From a virus: 36,488 bases of DNA. Below the pieces are notes generated by a model. It searched no databases. It had not been told where the DNA came from and saw only the letters and a list, made by a program, of their open reading frames with translations. Positions 8,109 to 15,165 of this stretch are shown here, one piece after another; the first letter of the stretch is position 1, and every line of letters begins with the position of its first letter. Where the stretch lies: positions 1 to 36,488 of the IMG/VR virus record IMGVR_UViG_3300032173_000019. One strand, given 5' to 3'. The position numbers and the translations under genes were made by a program.

Positions 8109-9416
8109 ATGAAACTGCATTTTAGAAGCGTAGATGGAAGCATCTTATCCGTTGCCTATAAATGCCAGCAGGAGAAGATAGCCGACATCTCCTGCTCTAT
8201 TGTTGAGACTGAGGATAATGCCAGGGAGCAGTACAAAGGGCTTCTCCGGTTTTATCATGACAACTGGCAAAGCAAAATAGACAAGGATACCGTGGTTATC
8301 TATGACCAAGTAAGGCGGGGAGAAGAAGCCGATAGACTAAAGGATGCCGGGTTTGCGGTTATTGGCGCCGGCAAGTTCAATGACCGGCTCGAACTGGATC
8401 GCAAATTTGCTATGGAATGGACTCAGCAGCACGGGATTGGCATTCCGGAAAGCTGGTCGTTTACGGATTACAACGAGGCTACCGAATTCATCAGGGAATA
8501 TCCCGGGCGGCTGGTATTCAAGCCTTCCGGGAATCTTCCTCCCGAGGTAACCTATGTAAGCCAGGACGAGGGGAATGCCGATTTGTTATATCACCTCCAG
8601 AGGCTGGAGCATCTGTCTAAGGGTGCGGAGTTCATTCTTCAGAAAGTGATTGACGGCATAGAGATATCCACCGAGGGTTGGTATTACAGGGGGGAATTGA
8701 TACCGCCTCCCAATGGTACTATGGAAGAGAAGAAGCTGATGACGGGAGGGCTGGGGGCCGCCGTTGGTTGCGCCGGCAATGTCGTCTGGCTCTGGAATTA
8801 CCCGGGCTCCTACATGTACGATCATACGCTGAAGAAGTTGGAGCCGGAGTTGGTTAAGGAGAGCTATACCGGGTGTCTGGACATCAATACCATCTATGTT
8901 CCAGAAGAGAATAAGCTGTACGCCCTGGAATACTGTCCACGGTTTGGCTATGCCGGGATAGAGAACCTCTGCTCCCTTATCCAGGCGAGCGGGTCTCACA
9001 TGTCCGAAGTGTTCTGGCTTTGGGGAATGGGCAAGCTGGAAAGCATACCTGCCGTGCCTTTTATGTCAACTGTCATTATCGTTACGATTCCCAGGTCTAA
9101 AGACGGTAGTGTCCCCAGGCATGAATACATCGGCGGGAGTATAGATTACTCCAAGTTTTACTGGGGAGACGTGCAACTGGACAGGGAATCGGGCAACCTG
9201 GTTTCTGCTGGGGTTGATGGGATTATTGCTACCCTGGTAGAAACTGCTCCAACAATAGACGAAGCATTAGCTAAAGCTTATGCTAACCTTGATGGGTTGA
9301 TACTGTCCAATAAGCAGTACCGGACGGATATTGGGTGCAGGTACAAACAGCAGTTCCCAATTATTGAGAGGGTAGATAAGAGGTATAGACAAGCAGCCCA
9401 GAACTCTACTTCTTAA
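8109..9416 (+). CDS. PurD-like ATP-grasp ligase
   Basis: 435 residues. An N-terminal alpha/beta part with VVIYDQVRRG (62-71) is followed by ATP-grasp elements: LVFKPSG (135-141, the ATP-binding Lys), QKVIDGIEISTEG (178-190), KKLMTGGLG (208-216), GCLDIN (255-260) and LEYCPRFG (273-280). The order and wording match phosphoribosylamine-glycine ligase (PurD), which joins glycine to phosphoribosylamine using ATP. The usual Asn of the E-Y-N-x-RFG metal site is Cys here and the following Asp-Pro is missing, so the substrate may differ. No other purine gene is present. As the last gene of the rightward unit, next to virion genes, it may form an amide bond on a virion or host molecule. Confidence 0.72.
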   Translation: MKLHFRSVDGSILSVAYKCQQEKIADISCSIVETEDNAREQYKGLLRFYHDNWQSKIDKDTVVIYDQVRRGEEADRLKDAGFAVIGAGKFNDRLELDRKFAMEWTQQHGIGIPESWSFTDYNEATEFIREYPGRLVFKPSGNLPPEVTYVSQDEGNADLLYHLQRLEHLSKGAEFILQKVIDGIEISTEGWYYRGELIPPPNGTMEEKKLMTGGLGAAVGCAGNVVWLWNYPGSYMYDHTLKKLEPELVKESYTGCLDINTIYVPEENKLYALEYCPRFGYAGIENLCSLIQASGSHMSEVFWLWGMGKLESIPAVPFMSTVIIVTIPRSKDGSVPRHEYIGGSIDYSKFYWGDVQLDRESGNLVSAGVDGIIATLVETAPTIDEALAKAYANLDGLILSNKQYRTDIGCRYKQQFPIIERVDKRYRQAAQNSTS

Positions 9417-10392
9417 GACAGATAACATCCTCGTAATCAATCCGAGGACTGCCCTTCTTCTCGGCCAACCGTCGGAAGAAGGATTTCCTTTCCGTAGTGA
9501 TCTTTTCGTCTTCTCCCATAATGGTTGTCTGGATTCCATAGTTTTCGACTAACATAGCCTGATGACGGCATACTAACCCAAATCCGACTGATTCACAGAG
9601 GGCAAGCCAGCGATCAGAGAAGGGGACACGCTTTTTATTTTTGACGTAATCCTTTGTTACCCAGATCGCATGGCCACCAGGTTTGAGTAGGTCAAAACAC
9701 TGCTGAACTATCTTACGGGAGGCAGACCAAAAGCTGTCATTGGTGGTGTTACCGAGGTTAGACGGATTGCTTCGGTTGTAATGATCTCCTTTTTCAGTCA
9801 TAAGATTCTTACATCCACCACGTTGTTGGCCACCTTGGTTTTGTGCACCACATCCTTCATACGGTGGGCTGCTTATCACGGCATCTATCGAGCTTTCCTT
9901 CATGTTGGCGAGGTTGCCGGGAGTGTGGCCATAAGTAGATTGGTCTCCATGAAATTTCCAAGCATAATTAGGGTCTCCTGCGGTGGGAGTGCCCAATTGG
10001 AATGGCGGAGAGTTAATCACAATATCCGCTTTCTTAATCACGGCTTTTAGATTTCTACTATTCCCCTGCACAATCCTTGCCATCCCAAGATTAGGCCAAT
10101 CCTTGAATTGACGTTGCCAGAGTTCGATGTTTTGCTCACCAAGCTTGACGAACTTTTCTTCAAGTTCTACGCCTATCCAGTTAAAACCCATCTCCAAGGC
10201 TTCCAGCCCACCAAGAGCCACTCCCCCAAATGGATCAAGTACCCAATTTCCAGGCTTAACCCATCCCTTTTCTTTCGCATGCTGATAGATTCGGTAGATA
10301 AGCCCTCGACTAAATTTCGCCGGATGGCTAAACGCTTCGGGAACAATCAAGCCTTGCCAGCTTTTGTTATAGCATCTCTCCCAGCGATCCAT
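9406..10392 (-). CDS. Class I DNA methyltransferase (N4-cytosine/N6-adenine type)
   Basis: 328 residues, with AAGGAG 7 bases before the ATG. VLDPFGG (51-57) is SAM-binding motif I. Two catalytic-type motifs follow: NSPPF (127-131) and SSPPY (174-178). LLKPGG (235-240) leads into a beta strand. SPPY-type motifs are usual for amino-methyltransferases acting on cytosine N4 or adenine N6. Motif I precedes the catalytic motif here, the reverse of the beta-class order. It is the last gene of the leftward operon and its stop overlaps the convergent ATP-grasp gene by 11 bases. No restriction partner is adjacent, so it is probably an orphan enzyme that protects phage DNA. Confidence 0.85.
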   Translation of the reverse strand: MDRWERCYNKSWQGLIVPEAFSHPAKFSRGLIYRIYQHAKEKGWVKPGNWVLDPFGGVALGGLEALEMGFNWIGVELEEKFVKLGEQNIELWQRQFKDWPNLGMARIVQGNSRNLKAVIKKADIVINSPPFQLGTPTAGDPNYAWKFHGDQSTYGHTPGNLANMKESSIDAVISSPPYEGCGAQNQGGQQRGGCKNLMTEKGDHYNRSNPSNLGNTTNDSFWSASRKIVQQCFDLLKPGGHAIWVTKDYVKNKKRVPFSDRWLALCESVGFGLVCRHQAMLVENYGIQTTIMGEDEKITTERKSFFRRLAEKKGSPRIDYEDVICLKK

Positions 10393-10438
10393 TTAAATCT
10401 CCTTATTCGGTATCCTTCTGATTATCCACTTATCCATG

Positions 10439-11677
10439 TTACCATCCCACTACCGAACTTGCCTCCTTTTTCTTTATCTTGCTTTGCTTGACAGGAACAT
10501 CCAAATCCAGAATCCCTGTTTCGCGTATCTGGTTATAAATCTTGTCGGTCAGAGTCCATAGTAAATCTCCACCGACATTCATCGAACTTGTTATTCCGGC
10601 GATTTGGTAATCTTCCAGGATATTTTTAGCCGTCTTTTCCGGAATGTTAAGGTTTCTTGCCAGTTCAATGGTCATTATTCGTCCATCTCCCAATTTATAC
10701 AGTTCCCTTAGAATATCAGTTCCAAGAGCGGGCAGGCTGTAAACTGCCGATCTCTTCACAAGATCGACGATGTCCTTGTTAACCTTCTGATTGGAGATGA
10801 TCGAGAGGCACATGGCAAGCTGGGTGTAGTATCTCGTTATCCTTGCTGGGGATTCTACATAGGGCTTGTATGCCAAGTCTCTCGTGTAGAAATTCCTTCC
10901 TACAACCATCTTAAGGTTGCTGGTTAGGATAGCCACCTTTCTGATTTCCTCTGACCATTCCGAGTCCGTGTCAAATCCTCGATCTTCATCCCGTTTGCCG
11001 TTGTATCCCCTGATTATGCCGTCCAGGAACTCGATGGTGGCATCGGTAATTCTCAGCCTCAAAGAACCTTCCCGTCCGACGTTGGACTGGGCTTTCTTTG
11101 CTATCTCGTTTGGGGACGGCATATGTTGTGGCTCCAGTCTCCAGTATATCCACCTTTCTCCCAGCTCTCTGATAATATCTATATTGGCATCGATCTGAGG
11201 GGTGGCCATGGCAATGAAGCCGAGTTTGCCTTTCCAGCTGAATGACATCCTGTTTCCCACGACTCTTGACAACTGCCCGTCGGAGATACGCCTCATCTGG
11301 CTTATCAAATCCCTTTTGGCGTCGTTGTTCATGCCCAGTAGCGTGCTCATATCCTTGAATATGAGGATTCTCTTATTTTGTTGCTTGAGGTCGTTGAGAA
11401 GGGATACCTGCATGGCTTTCCGTTTGGACTCCTGGTATCCGGAGATGAAAGAATGGGCACTGATATTATCGGCGACATAGACGGCTGGATGCCTATCTAT
11501 AAAATTGGCCATCTCCGTCTTACCACTTCCCGGCGGCCCTATCAGCATCAGATTGAGGGATTCCCAGCTCATCAAGTTGGAGATGACTACGGCAAGGAAT
11601 ATGTCTACTACGGAGGTATTTTTAAACAACAGAAACCCTCCCCATGTCTCTTTCAACTGTTCGATAGTCAAGGTCAA
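10439..11677 (-). CDS. AAA+ ATPase, possible helicase loader or remodeller
   Basis: 412 residues if TTG 11677 is used. A second TTG six bases later (11671) has better spacing from the upstream AGGG and may be the true start. GPPGSGKT (47-54) is Walker A, ILIFKDM (104-110) a Walker B-like strand and FIAMATPQID (154-163) a sensor 1 region with polar residues. LGERWIYWRL may carry the arginine finger. The C-terminal 90 residues look like a winged helix (ELARNLNIPEKTAKNILEDY). The fold fits ATPases that open or load at DNA. It sits downstream of the ERCC4 nuclease, so it probably serves phage replication or recombination. The exact role is not recognisable. Confidence 0.72.
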   Translation of the reverse strand: MTLTIEQLKETWGGFLLFKNTSVVDIFLAVVISNLMSWESLNLMLIGPPGSGKTEMANFIDRHPAVYVADNISAHSFISGYQESKRKAMQVSLLNDLKQQNKRILIFKDMSTLLGMNNDAKRDLISQMRRISDGQLSRVVGNRMSFSWKGKLGFIAMATPQIDANIDIIRELGERWIYWRLEPQHMPSPNEIAKKAQSNVGREGSLRLRITDATIEFLDGIIRGYNGKRDEDRGFDTDSEWSEEIRKVAILTSNLKMVVGRNFYTRDLAYKPYVESPARITRYYTQLAMCLSIISNQKVNKDIVDLVKRSAVYSLPALGTDILRELYKLGDGRIMTIELARNLNIPEKTAKNILEDYQIAGITSSMNVGGDLLWTLTDKIYNQIRETGILDLDVPVKQSKIKKKEASSVVGW

Positions 11678-11680
11678 ACC

Positions 11681-12184
11681 CTATGAATTTCTTTTATGGT
11701 TGTAATAGCGGATGAAGCGGTCGAGAATCCACCTTTCGGCCTTATGCCTATCGGGCTGGTAGCAGACTCCTATCCCGTACCTGATTTCCAGCGATACCAG
11801 GAAGCCCCTGGCTACGTTGGGATGGAGCGTGGAGAATTCTTGCCAAGATAGAACCTGGTCTTCTGTCGCCTCGATCAGCAGCCATTTCCTTTCGTACTTA
11901 GCCAGCTCTTCCAGTTCCGCCTTGAATCTCTCCCGTCCTTTTCCTATCGATCCGTAGAGATCGCTTAGGTTTTTTCTCTCAATGGCTATTTGGCTTTCAA
12001 ATCCCCTGATTGAGTAGTCTCCATATTGTAGCGTATCCCTAACGATCACCAGTCCTTTTCGGGGGTGCTTGAAGAGCATATCTTGTTCCCTGGTATCGAT
12101 TACCAGGATGAAATCCGCGGGAAAGACGAATTCAAACTTGATCGGCTTTCTTTCCACGTCTGAATTCCAAACTTTTATTTTCAT
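11681..12184 (-). CDS. ERCC4-domain nuclease
   Basis: 167 residues, with AGAGG upstream of the ATG. LVIDTREQ (27-34), QYGDYSI (53-59) and IAIERKNLSDL (66-76) are the successive conserved blocks of the ERCC4/XPF nuclease domain (metal-binding D..., GD..., ERK...D). Phage versions of this size contain the catalytic domain only and are thought to cut branched or flapped DNA during recombination or replication. It lies just before the AAA+ ATPase gene in the same operon, separated by three bases, suggesting joint expression. Confidence 0.85.
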   Translation of the reverse strand: MKIKVWNSDVERKPIKFEFVFPADFILVIDTREQDMLFKHPRKGLVIVRDTLQYGDYSIRGFESQIAIERKNLSDLYGSIGKGRERFKAELEELAKYERKWLLIEATEDQVLSWQEFSTLHPNVARGFLVSLEIRYGIGVCYQPDRHKAERWILDRFIRYYNHKRNS

Positions 12185-12211
12185 TTGTCATTTGCCTCTG
12201 TTATCTACAAC

Positions 12212-12274
12212 TCATTTTCCTTTGTAGTGGTTTCGTTCTGCGCCCATTCTTTTACACTTTGGACACTGTTCCAT
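12212..12274 (-). CDS. Possible 20-residue CPKC peptide
   Basis: A short frame, ATG 12274 to TGA 12214, encodes 20 residues with one CPKC knuckle and a basic tail. No Shine-Dalgarno sequence is visible. It may be a remnant of a zinc-ribbon gene or chance. It fills the gap between the ERCC4 gene and the gene at 12316. Confidence 0.2.
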   Translation of the reverse strand: MEQCPKCKRMGAERNHYKGK

Positions 12275-12315
12275 ATTATTTATCTTGACAGGAGCAAGCC
12301 TTTCCGGTGATCTAC

Positions 12316-12606
12316 TTATTGGGGCTTTTCTGGGAACCTGTTTGAAAATGCATCGTCAATCACGTTCCAGTAACAGCACATTGAAAATCCGTTGGCCTTC
12401 AACGCCTCAAGCAACTGATCGTTGTCTGCATCTGGCCAAGTTTTCAAAATATCCAGCAACTTCGCTGGCGTGGTCACGCTGACGCCCAATCTCATTGAAA
12501 GCCCTACGGCGCAAGATGGGCAAAGCGTGCCTTTAGAATCTGCACTTAAATCGTAGTAGCATTTATCATCACAACAAGCGCAACAAGCGTAATCTGCATG
12601 TGCCAT
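12316..12606 (-). CDS. Small Cys-rich protein, zinc-ribbon-like
   Basis: 96 residues from ATG 12606, chosen because TTAGGAGGG lies 6-7 bases upstream; a TTG at 12624 lies before this site and is less likely. The N-terminus holds CCACC, then DDKC and CPSC, enough Cys residues for a zinc ribbon. The remainder is helical and acidic. It is one of several small cysteine-knuckle proteins in the leftward operon, probably host-takeover or nucleic-acid-binding proteins. The function is unknown. The gene starts directly after the attC-like element. Confidence 0.65.
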   Translation of the reverse strand: MAHADYACCACCDDKCYYDLSADSKGTLCPSCAVGLSMRLGVSVTTPAKLLDILKTWPDADNDQLLEALKANGFSMCCYWNVIDDAFSNRFPEKPQ

Positions 12607-12612
12607 CGTCGC

Positions 12613-12668
12613 CCTCCTAACCAATTGTTCAACCGGACGCTAAGAGCACCGGTCAACCTTATCGTTGG
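12613..12668. repeat. Integron attC-like imperfect inverted repeat
   Basis: On the plus strand this 56-base segment begins TCCTAACCAATTGTTCAA and continues CCGGACGC, a short loop, CACCGGTCAACC and GTTGGC. Outer boxes CTAAC and GTTGG pair with one wobble, and an inner ACCGG/CCGGT stem is flanked by unpaired bases. The order CTAAC..TTCAA.C.GACGC..CGG...GTTRG is close to that of short integron attC sites. Each outer box departs from the RYYYAAC/GTTRRRY consensus by one base. No integrase is present. Resemblance by chance remains possible. Confidence 0.35.
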
Positions 12669-12713
12669 CTTGAAATTAACCACATAGTCATTAAATAACC
12701 GAAAATTCCCCCA

Positions 12714-12938
12714 TCAACCTCTCTTTCCTTTTTTGACATGTAGCAATGTCTTGGGACATTCAGTCCCTGCCCACTTATCCATATCAATGGATATTGTTTC
12801 ATCTTTTCCCTCCAGCCAACAGAATCTTAAAAATATTACTCTAAGGAAACGAAGATGACCCCATCTCCTAAGCCCAATCCAGTCTTTAAAGGGATTTATT
12901 ATGCTGATCTTCGGCCTGTACCACTTTGGAAAAGACAT
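12714..12938 (-). CDS. Small hypothetical protein with WAGTE motif
   Basis: 74 residues; AAAGGAGA lies 7 bases before the ATG. The N-terminus is basic and aromatic. The C-terminal part contains DMDKWAGTEC (53-62) and a Lys-rich end. The protein at 13738 carries a matching NEWAGTE segment near its own C-terminus, so the two may be paralogues. No known function. Confidence 0.6.
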   Translation of the reverse strand: MSFPKWYRPKISIINPFKDWIGLRRWGHLRFLRVIFLRFCWLEGKDETISIDMDKWAGTECPKTLLHVKKGKRG

Positions 12939-13096
12939 TTTCTTTCTCCTTTCTTAATTGCCCCCATATCGGATTCCCCACCCGATTCCCCATTCACGGG
13001 CCTCTGTATGGCCTTGGTAGAGGAGTAATGTCCAGAGGGCCTCTCACAACCGGTGCTACCACGCCGATGGGGGCGAAGGATTATTCTTTTCCCTTT

Positions 13097-13315
13097 CTAC
13101 CCAAACCAATCCCAGGATACCGCGGATGGTTTTTCTGGACTGAACCATCCGATGGTTTGCAATACCATGAAGCTCATTCCATAGTTATTCAGTGCAAATT
13201 GTTTTGCCTCTTCCATCGCAGCCTCCAGTGTTTCATATCTCTTACTGGTTGTGCTGGCTCCGTCCGCAGCCACCACCATCCAAAACTGCTTTGGTGTCCA
13301 TTGGCGGTTTGTCAT
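13097..13315 (-). CDS. Small hypothetical early protein
   Basis: 72 residues from ATG 13315, preceded by AAAGGAGG with 9-base spacing. A longer frame to 13354 overlaps the preceding gene. The protein starts with a charged segment followed by FWMVVAADGAST, a helix rich in Glu/Ala and an aromatic end. It looks like a small single-domain alpha/beta protein. No family recognised. Confidence 0.6.
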   Translation of the reverse strand: MTNRQWTPKQFWMVVAADGASTTSKRYETLEAAMEEAKQFALNNYGMSFMVLQTIGWFSPEKPSAVSWDWFG

Positions 13316-13337
13316 CAAATCATACCTCCTTTCTTTA

Positions 13338-13559
13338 TTATTTATCTTCTTCATCAGGCATCACGCGTTCAAATGCCAGCAGCATTGCCTGCACACATTT
13401 ATCATAAGTCTCGGCCCATTCCCTGTAAATTGCTTCGCGTTCTTCATGTGGTGCGAGGTAGATGTAGGGTGATGCGTATTTCCATGGTGCTATATAACCA
13501 CTCATAATATGGAACGCTTCGGCCTCTACCTCAAATTTCGTAATGTTGTCCAGTTTCAT
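13338..13559 (-). CDS. Small helical early protein
   Basis: 73 residues, with AAGGAAACAG before the ATG. It is predicted mostly helical and acidic, with an EREAIYREWAETYDKC helix in the C-terminal half. It follows the gene at 13590 with a 30-base gap and has its own ribosome site. Function unknown. Confidence 0.65.
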   Translation of the reverse strand: MKLDNITKFEVEAEAFHIMSGYIAPWKYASPYIYLAPHEEREAIYREWAETYDKCVQAMLLAFERVMPDEEDK

Positions 13560-13589
13560 CTGTTTCCTTTTTGTATAACATCGTAAAGG

Positions 13590-13760
13590 TTAGTTAAGCA
13601 GTAACAGTTCTTCTTTTGTAAATTCCCCAGGAATCGTGTCAACATACCAGGCTCCGCAGTCACAGCTAAAAAGGATATGAGTCCAAAGCCGTTCTTTGAT
13701 CGTCTCGGTGTGACTGGCGAGAACCTTGTAATCATGTTTATGTTTGTCCCATATAACCAT
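13590..13760 (-). CDS. Small Cys-containing early protein
   Basis: 56 residues from ATG 13760, chosen for AAGGAGAAGG just upstream; a longer frame to 13874 lies inside the previous gene. It contains SCDCGAWYVDT, a single Cys-x-Cys knuckle followed by an acidic tail. Its start overlaps the end of the previous gene by 23 bases. No function recognised. Confidence 0.6.
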   Translation of the reverse strand: MVIWDKHKHDYKVLASHTETIKERLWTHILFSCDCGAWYVDTIPGEFTKEELLLLN

Positions 13761-13995
13761 TTTCCTTCTCCTTTTCGGTCCCTGCCCATTCATTGATTCG
13801 ATCTCTGTTCCAATCGGGGTGAAATATATAGCAGTCTGGTATCTCACCTTTCCATCCGGTCGGGACTTGTGCAAAACACTCTTTGGAAAATCGTATCAAA
13901 GTCCAACCAGATGAAAGGCGCTGAACAACCGGCTGCACTTGACCGTCACCATCAATAGTTTTCTTTTTCGTGCTGACATTGATTCTCGTACTCAA
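13738..13995 (-). CDS. Small hypothetical protein with WAGTE motif, TTG start
   Basis: 85 residues. The start is taken as TTG 13995, because AAAGGAGG lies 5-6 bases upstream and the upstream gene ends in the same TTGA overlap. The protein has a central SSGWTLIRFS strand pair, then DCYIFHPDWNRDRINEWAGTEK in the second half. The WAGTE motif recurs in the gene at 12714. The function is unknown. Confidence 0.6.
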   Translation of the reverse strand: MSTRINVSTKKKTIDGDGQVQPVVQRLSSGWTLIRFSKECFAQVPTGWKGEIPDCYIFHPDWNRDRINEWAGTEKEKENGYMGQT

Positions 13996-14231
13996 ATAGT
14001 GCCTCCTTTCGCATTTTCGGGAAGTGCGCATCTGTAAAGATAAATTCTCGATGCAATCCACCATGCTTCTTGCAGGGAGACTCTATGGTTGATTCGATAT
14101 GGTTCAGGGATACCACAAGACTTAGGTTCCCATTCACGCCAAAGGATGCGGAAAAATAAAGAAAAACACCAAAAAACAGATAACCAGTCATTCGAGCGGA
14201 CGGGCAAAGACCCGTCCTTTTTATCAGTCAT
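13992..14231 (-). CDS. Hypothetical Trp-rich protein
   Basis: 79 residues; GGAGG lies 5 bases before the ATG and the stop overlaps the next start (TTGA), both supporting translation of this frame. The first codons contain the stem of a perfect hairpin (see the terminator at 14198). The protein has a hydrophobic aromatic stretch (about 16-30) and a WWIASR segment. Another frame (13952-14191) is also open across this stretch but lacks a ribosome site, so frame choice is uncertain. Confidence 0.45.
   Translation of the reverse strand: MTDKKDGSLPVRSNDWLSVFWCFSLFFRILWREWEPKSCGIPEPYRINHRVSLQEAWWIASRIYLYRCALPENAKGGTI
14198..14222 (+). terminator. Rho-independent terminator on the plus strand
   Basis: GGACGGG (14198-14204), a 6-base loop and CCCGTCC (14211-14217) form a perfect 7-bp GC-rich stem followed by TTTTT (14218-14222). 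It points rightward although every gene here is leftward, so it would stop antisense or read-through RNA. In the leftward RNA the same hairpin falls just after the start codon of the gene at 14231. Confidence 0.75.
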
Positions 14232-14463
14232 TTTTACCTCCGCCGCTCAATTCTACGTTAGGAGCGTAATCAAACGGCTTTGCATCTGGTTTTGGTTTTT
14301 CGGCCAGATCAAAGCACCATTCCACAAATTGCGCGCTCTCAATATGGTCAACAGACCACCCGCATGTTTTCACTGCCAACCTGAGTGTTTCTAAAAACTC
14401 ATCGGTCAACAACGGTTTTAATTTTTCTTCTGCTTGCCTAGCATTTTCATCGTATGTGCTCAT
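14224..14463 (-). CDS. Small acidic helical early protein
   Basis: 79 residues from ATG 14463, with AGGAGG 6 bases upstream; a GTG at 14469 is too close to the ribosome site. The protein is helical (LLTDEFLETLRLAV), with CGWSVDHIESAQFVEWCF in the middle and a Pro/Lys-rich end. The stop overlaps the next gene by 8 bases. No family recognised. Confidence 0.65.
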   Translation of the reverse strand: MSTYDENARQAEEKLKPLLTDEFLETLRLAVKTCGWSVDHIESAQFVEWCFDLAEKPKPDAKPFDYAPNVELSGGGKND

Positions 14464-14478
14464 TTCCACCTCCTGCGC

Positions 14479-14601
14479 CTAACCAATTGAAGAGCGGGTT
14501 CCAGAAAAACAAGGATTGAAACCCAGTGTATTACCATGGCGCTTGGCCTTTTTTTCTTCTTTCTTGCACCGTAGCCACAGGCCTCTCATCCAAGGTGTCA
14601 T
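14479..14601 (-). CDS. Possible 40-residue basic protein
   Basis: ATG 14601 follows GGAGAGGG. It encodes 40 residues starting MTPWMRGLW, with a Lys-rich middle and a Gly/Ser end. Its last codons form the CAATTGGTTAG sequence that also precedes the gene at 12606. It fills the space between two clear genes. Moderate ribosome site, no family. Confidence 0.35.
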   Translation of the reverse strand: MTPWMRGLWLRCKKEEKKAKRHGNTLGFNPCFSGTRSSIG

Positions 14602-14628
14602 TAACCCTCTCCCGGAAAAAGCTCATAG

Positions 14629-14820
14629 TTATTTCACCAATCCTTCCGCTTTTGCCAACTCATTCATTTCCTTGAAGAATATCCTATTCCAAGAATCACC
14701 CCATTTCTTTTTAGCTAAATCGCCTTTTATTGACGGGGTAATTCCAGCTACTTCATTTGTTTTCCTTACTGCTAAGGGAATTAGCAAATTCCTAAGTTTC
14801 TCGTATTCTTTGTTGGTCAT
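14629..14820 (-). CDS. Small basic helical early protein
   Basis: 63 residues; AAAGGAAC lies before the ATG. It is highly charged and helical, with a KKKWGDSW segment. Its start overlaps the end of the preceding gene by 29 bases. It may be a small nucleic-acid or host-protein binder; nothing specific is recognised. Confidence 0.6.
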   Translation of the reverse strand: MTNKEYEKLRNLLIPLAVRKTNEVAGITPSIKGDLAKKKWGDSWNRIFFKEMNELAKAEGLVK

Positions 14821-14980
14821 GTTTGTTCCTTTCGATCTCTTTTTTAAGCAGGTTTTTGCAAACAGAACATGTTACCTGCGTTGTTACAAGAGTGAAAAGT
14901 CTTGCTGATTTATTGCCGCATTTAGGGAAATTGGTTGAAAATAGCGGGTCAAAGACAGCATAGTGGACTTTGGGCTTCAT
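14792..14980 (-). CDS. Small zinc-ribbon protein
   Basis: 62 residues; AAAGGAGGAAC lies before the ATG. Cysteines occur as FPKCGN (around 20) and VTCSVCKNLL (around 37-45), the spacing of a short zinc ribbon that recurs in small phage and plasmid proteins of the form 'H...CG...TCxxCxxLL'. The tail is basic. Probable metal-binding early protein. Confidence 0.7.
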   Translation of the reverse strand: MKPKVHYAVFDPLFSTNFPKCGNKSARLFTLVTTQVTCSVCKNLLKKEIERNKHDQQRIRET

Positions 14981-15165
14981 TGTTCCTCCTTTTTGGAGTT
15001 CTTTTCCGGGAAAGGTTCGTTATACGTAGCCCCAGGCCCCATGTCCTTCCGGTAGAACTCCAAGACGGCCCTATGTTCCTTTTCGTCCCGGCATTTCAGG
15101 CAGTTGCAGAAGTTGGGCTTGCCATGATCCTCGTATAGTTTCCTGATGCAGATGTATTCGGTCAT
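14977..15165 (-). CDS. Small Cys-rich early protein
   Basis: 62 residues. FCNCLKC (19-25) gives three closely spaced Cys residues after an early ICIRK; the C-terminal half is charged. The ATG overlaps the preceding stop (AATGA), indicating coupling. No strong ribosome site of its own. The frame is open further upstream without a good start. Function unknown. Confidence 0.6.
   Translation of the reverse strand: MTEYICIRKLYEDHGKPNFCNCLKCRDEKEHRAVLEFYRKDMGPGATYNEPFPEKNSKKEEQ

Noticed and set aside
12926-13507. 193-codon plus-strand frame opposite the small early genes
   Set aside because: Antisense to several genes with good ribosome sites; Phe/Pro/His/Ser-rich random composition.
13952-14191. 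Alternative minus-strand frame with hydrophobic start
   Set aside because: No Shine-Dalgarno sequence; the overlapping frame 13992-14231 has GGAGG and a coupled stop. Kept only as an alternative.
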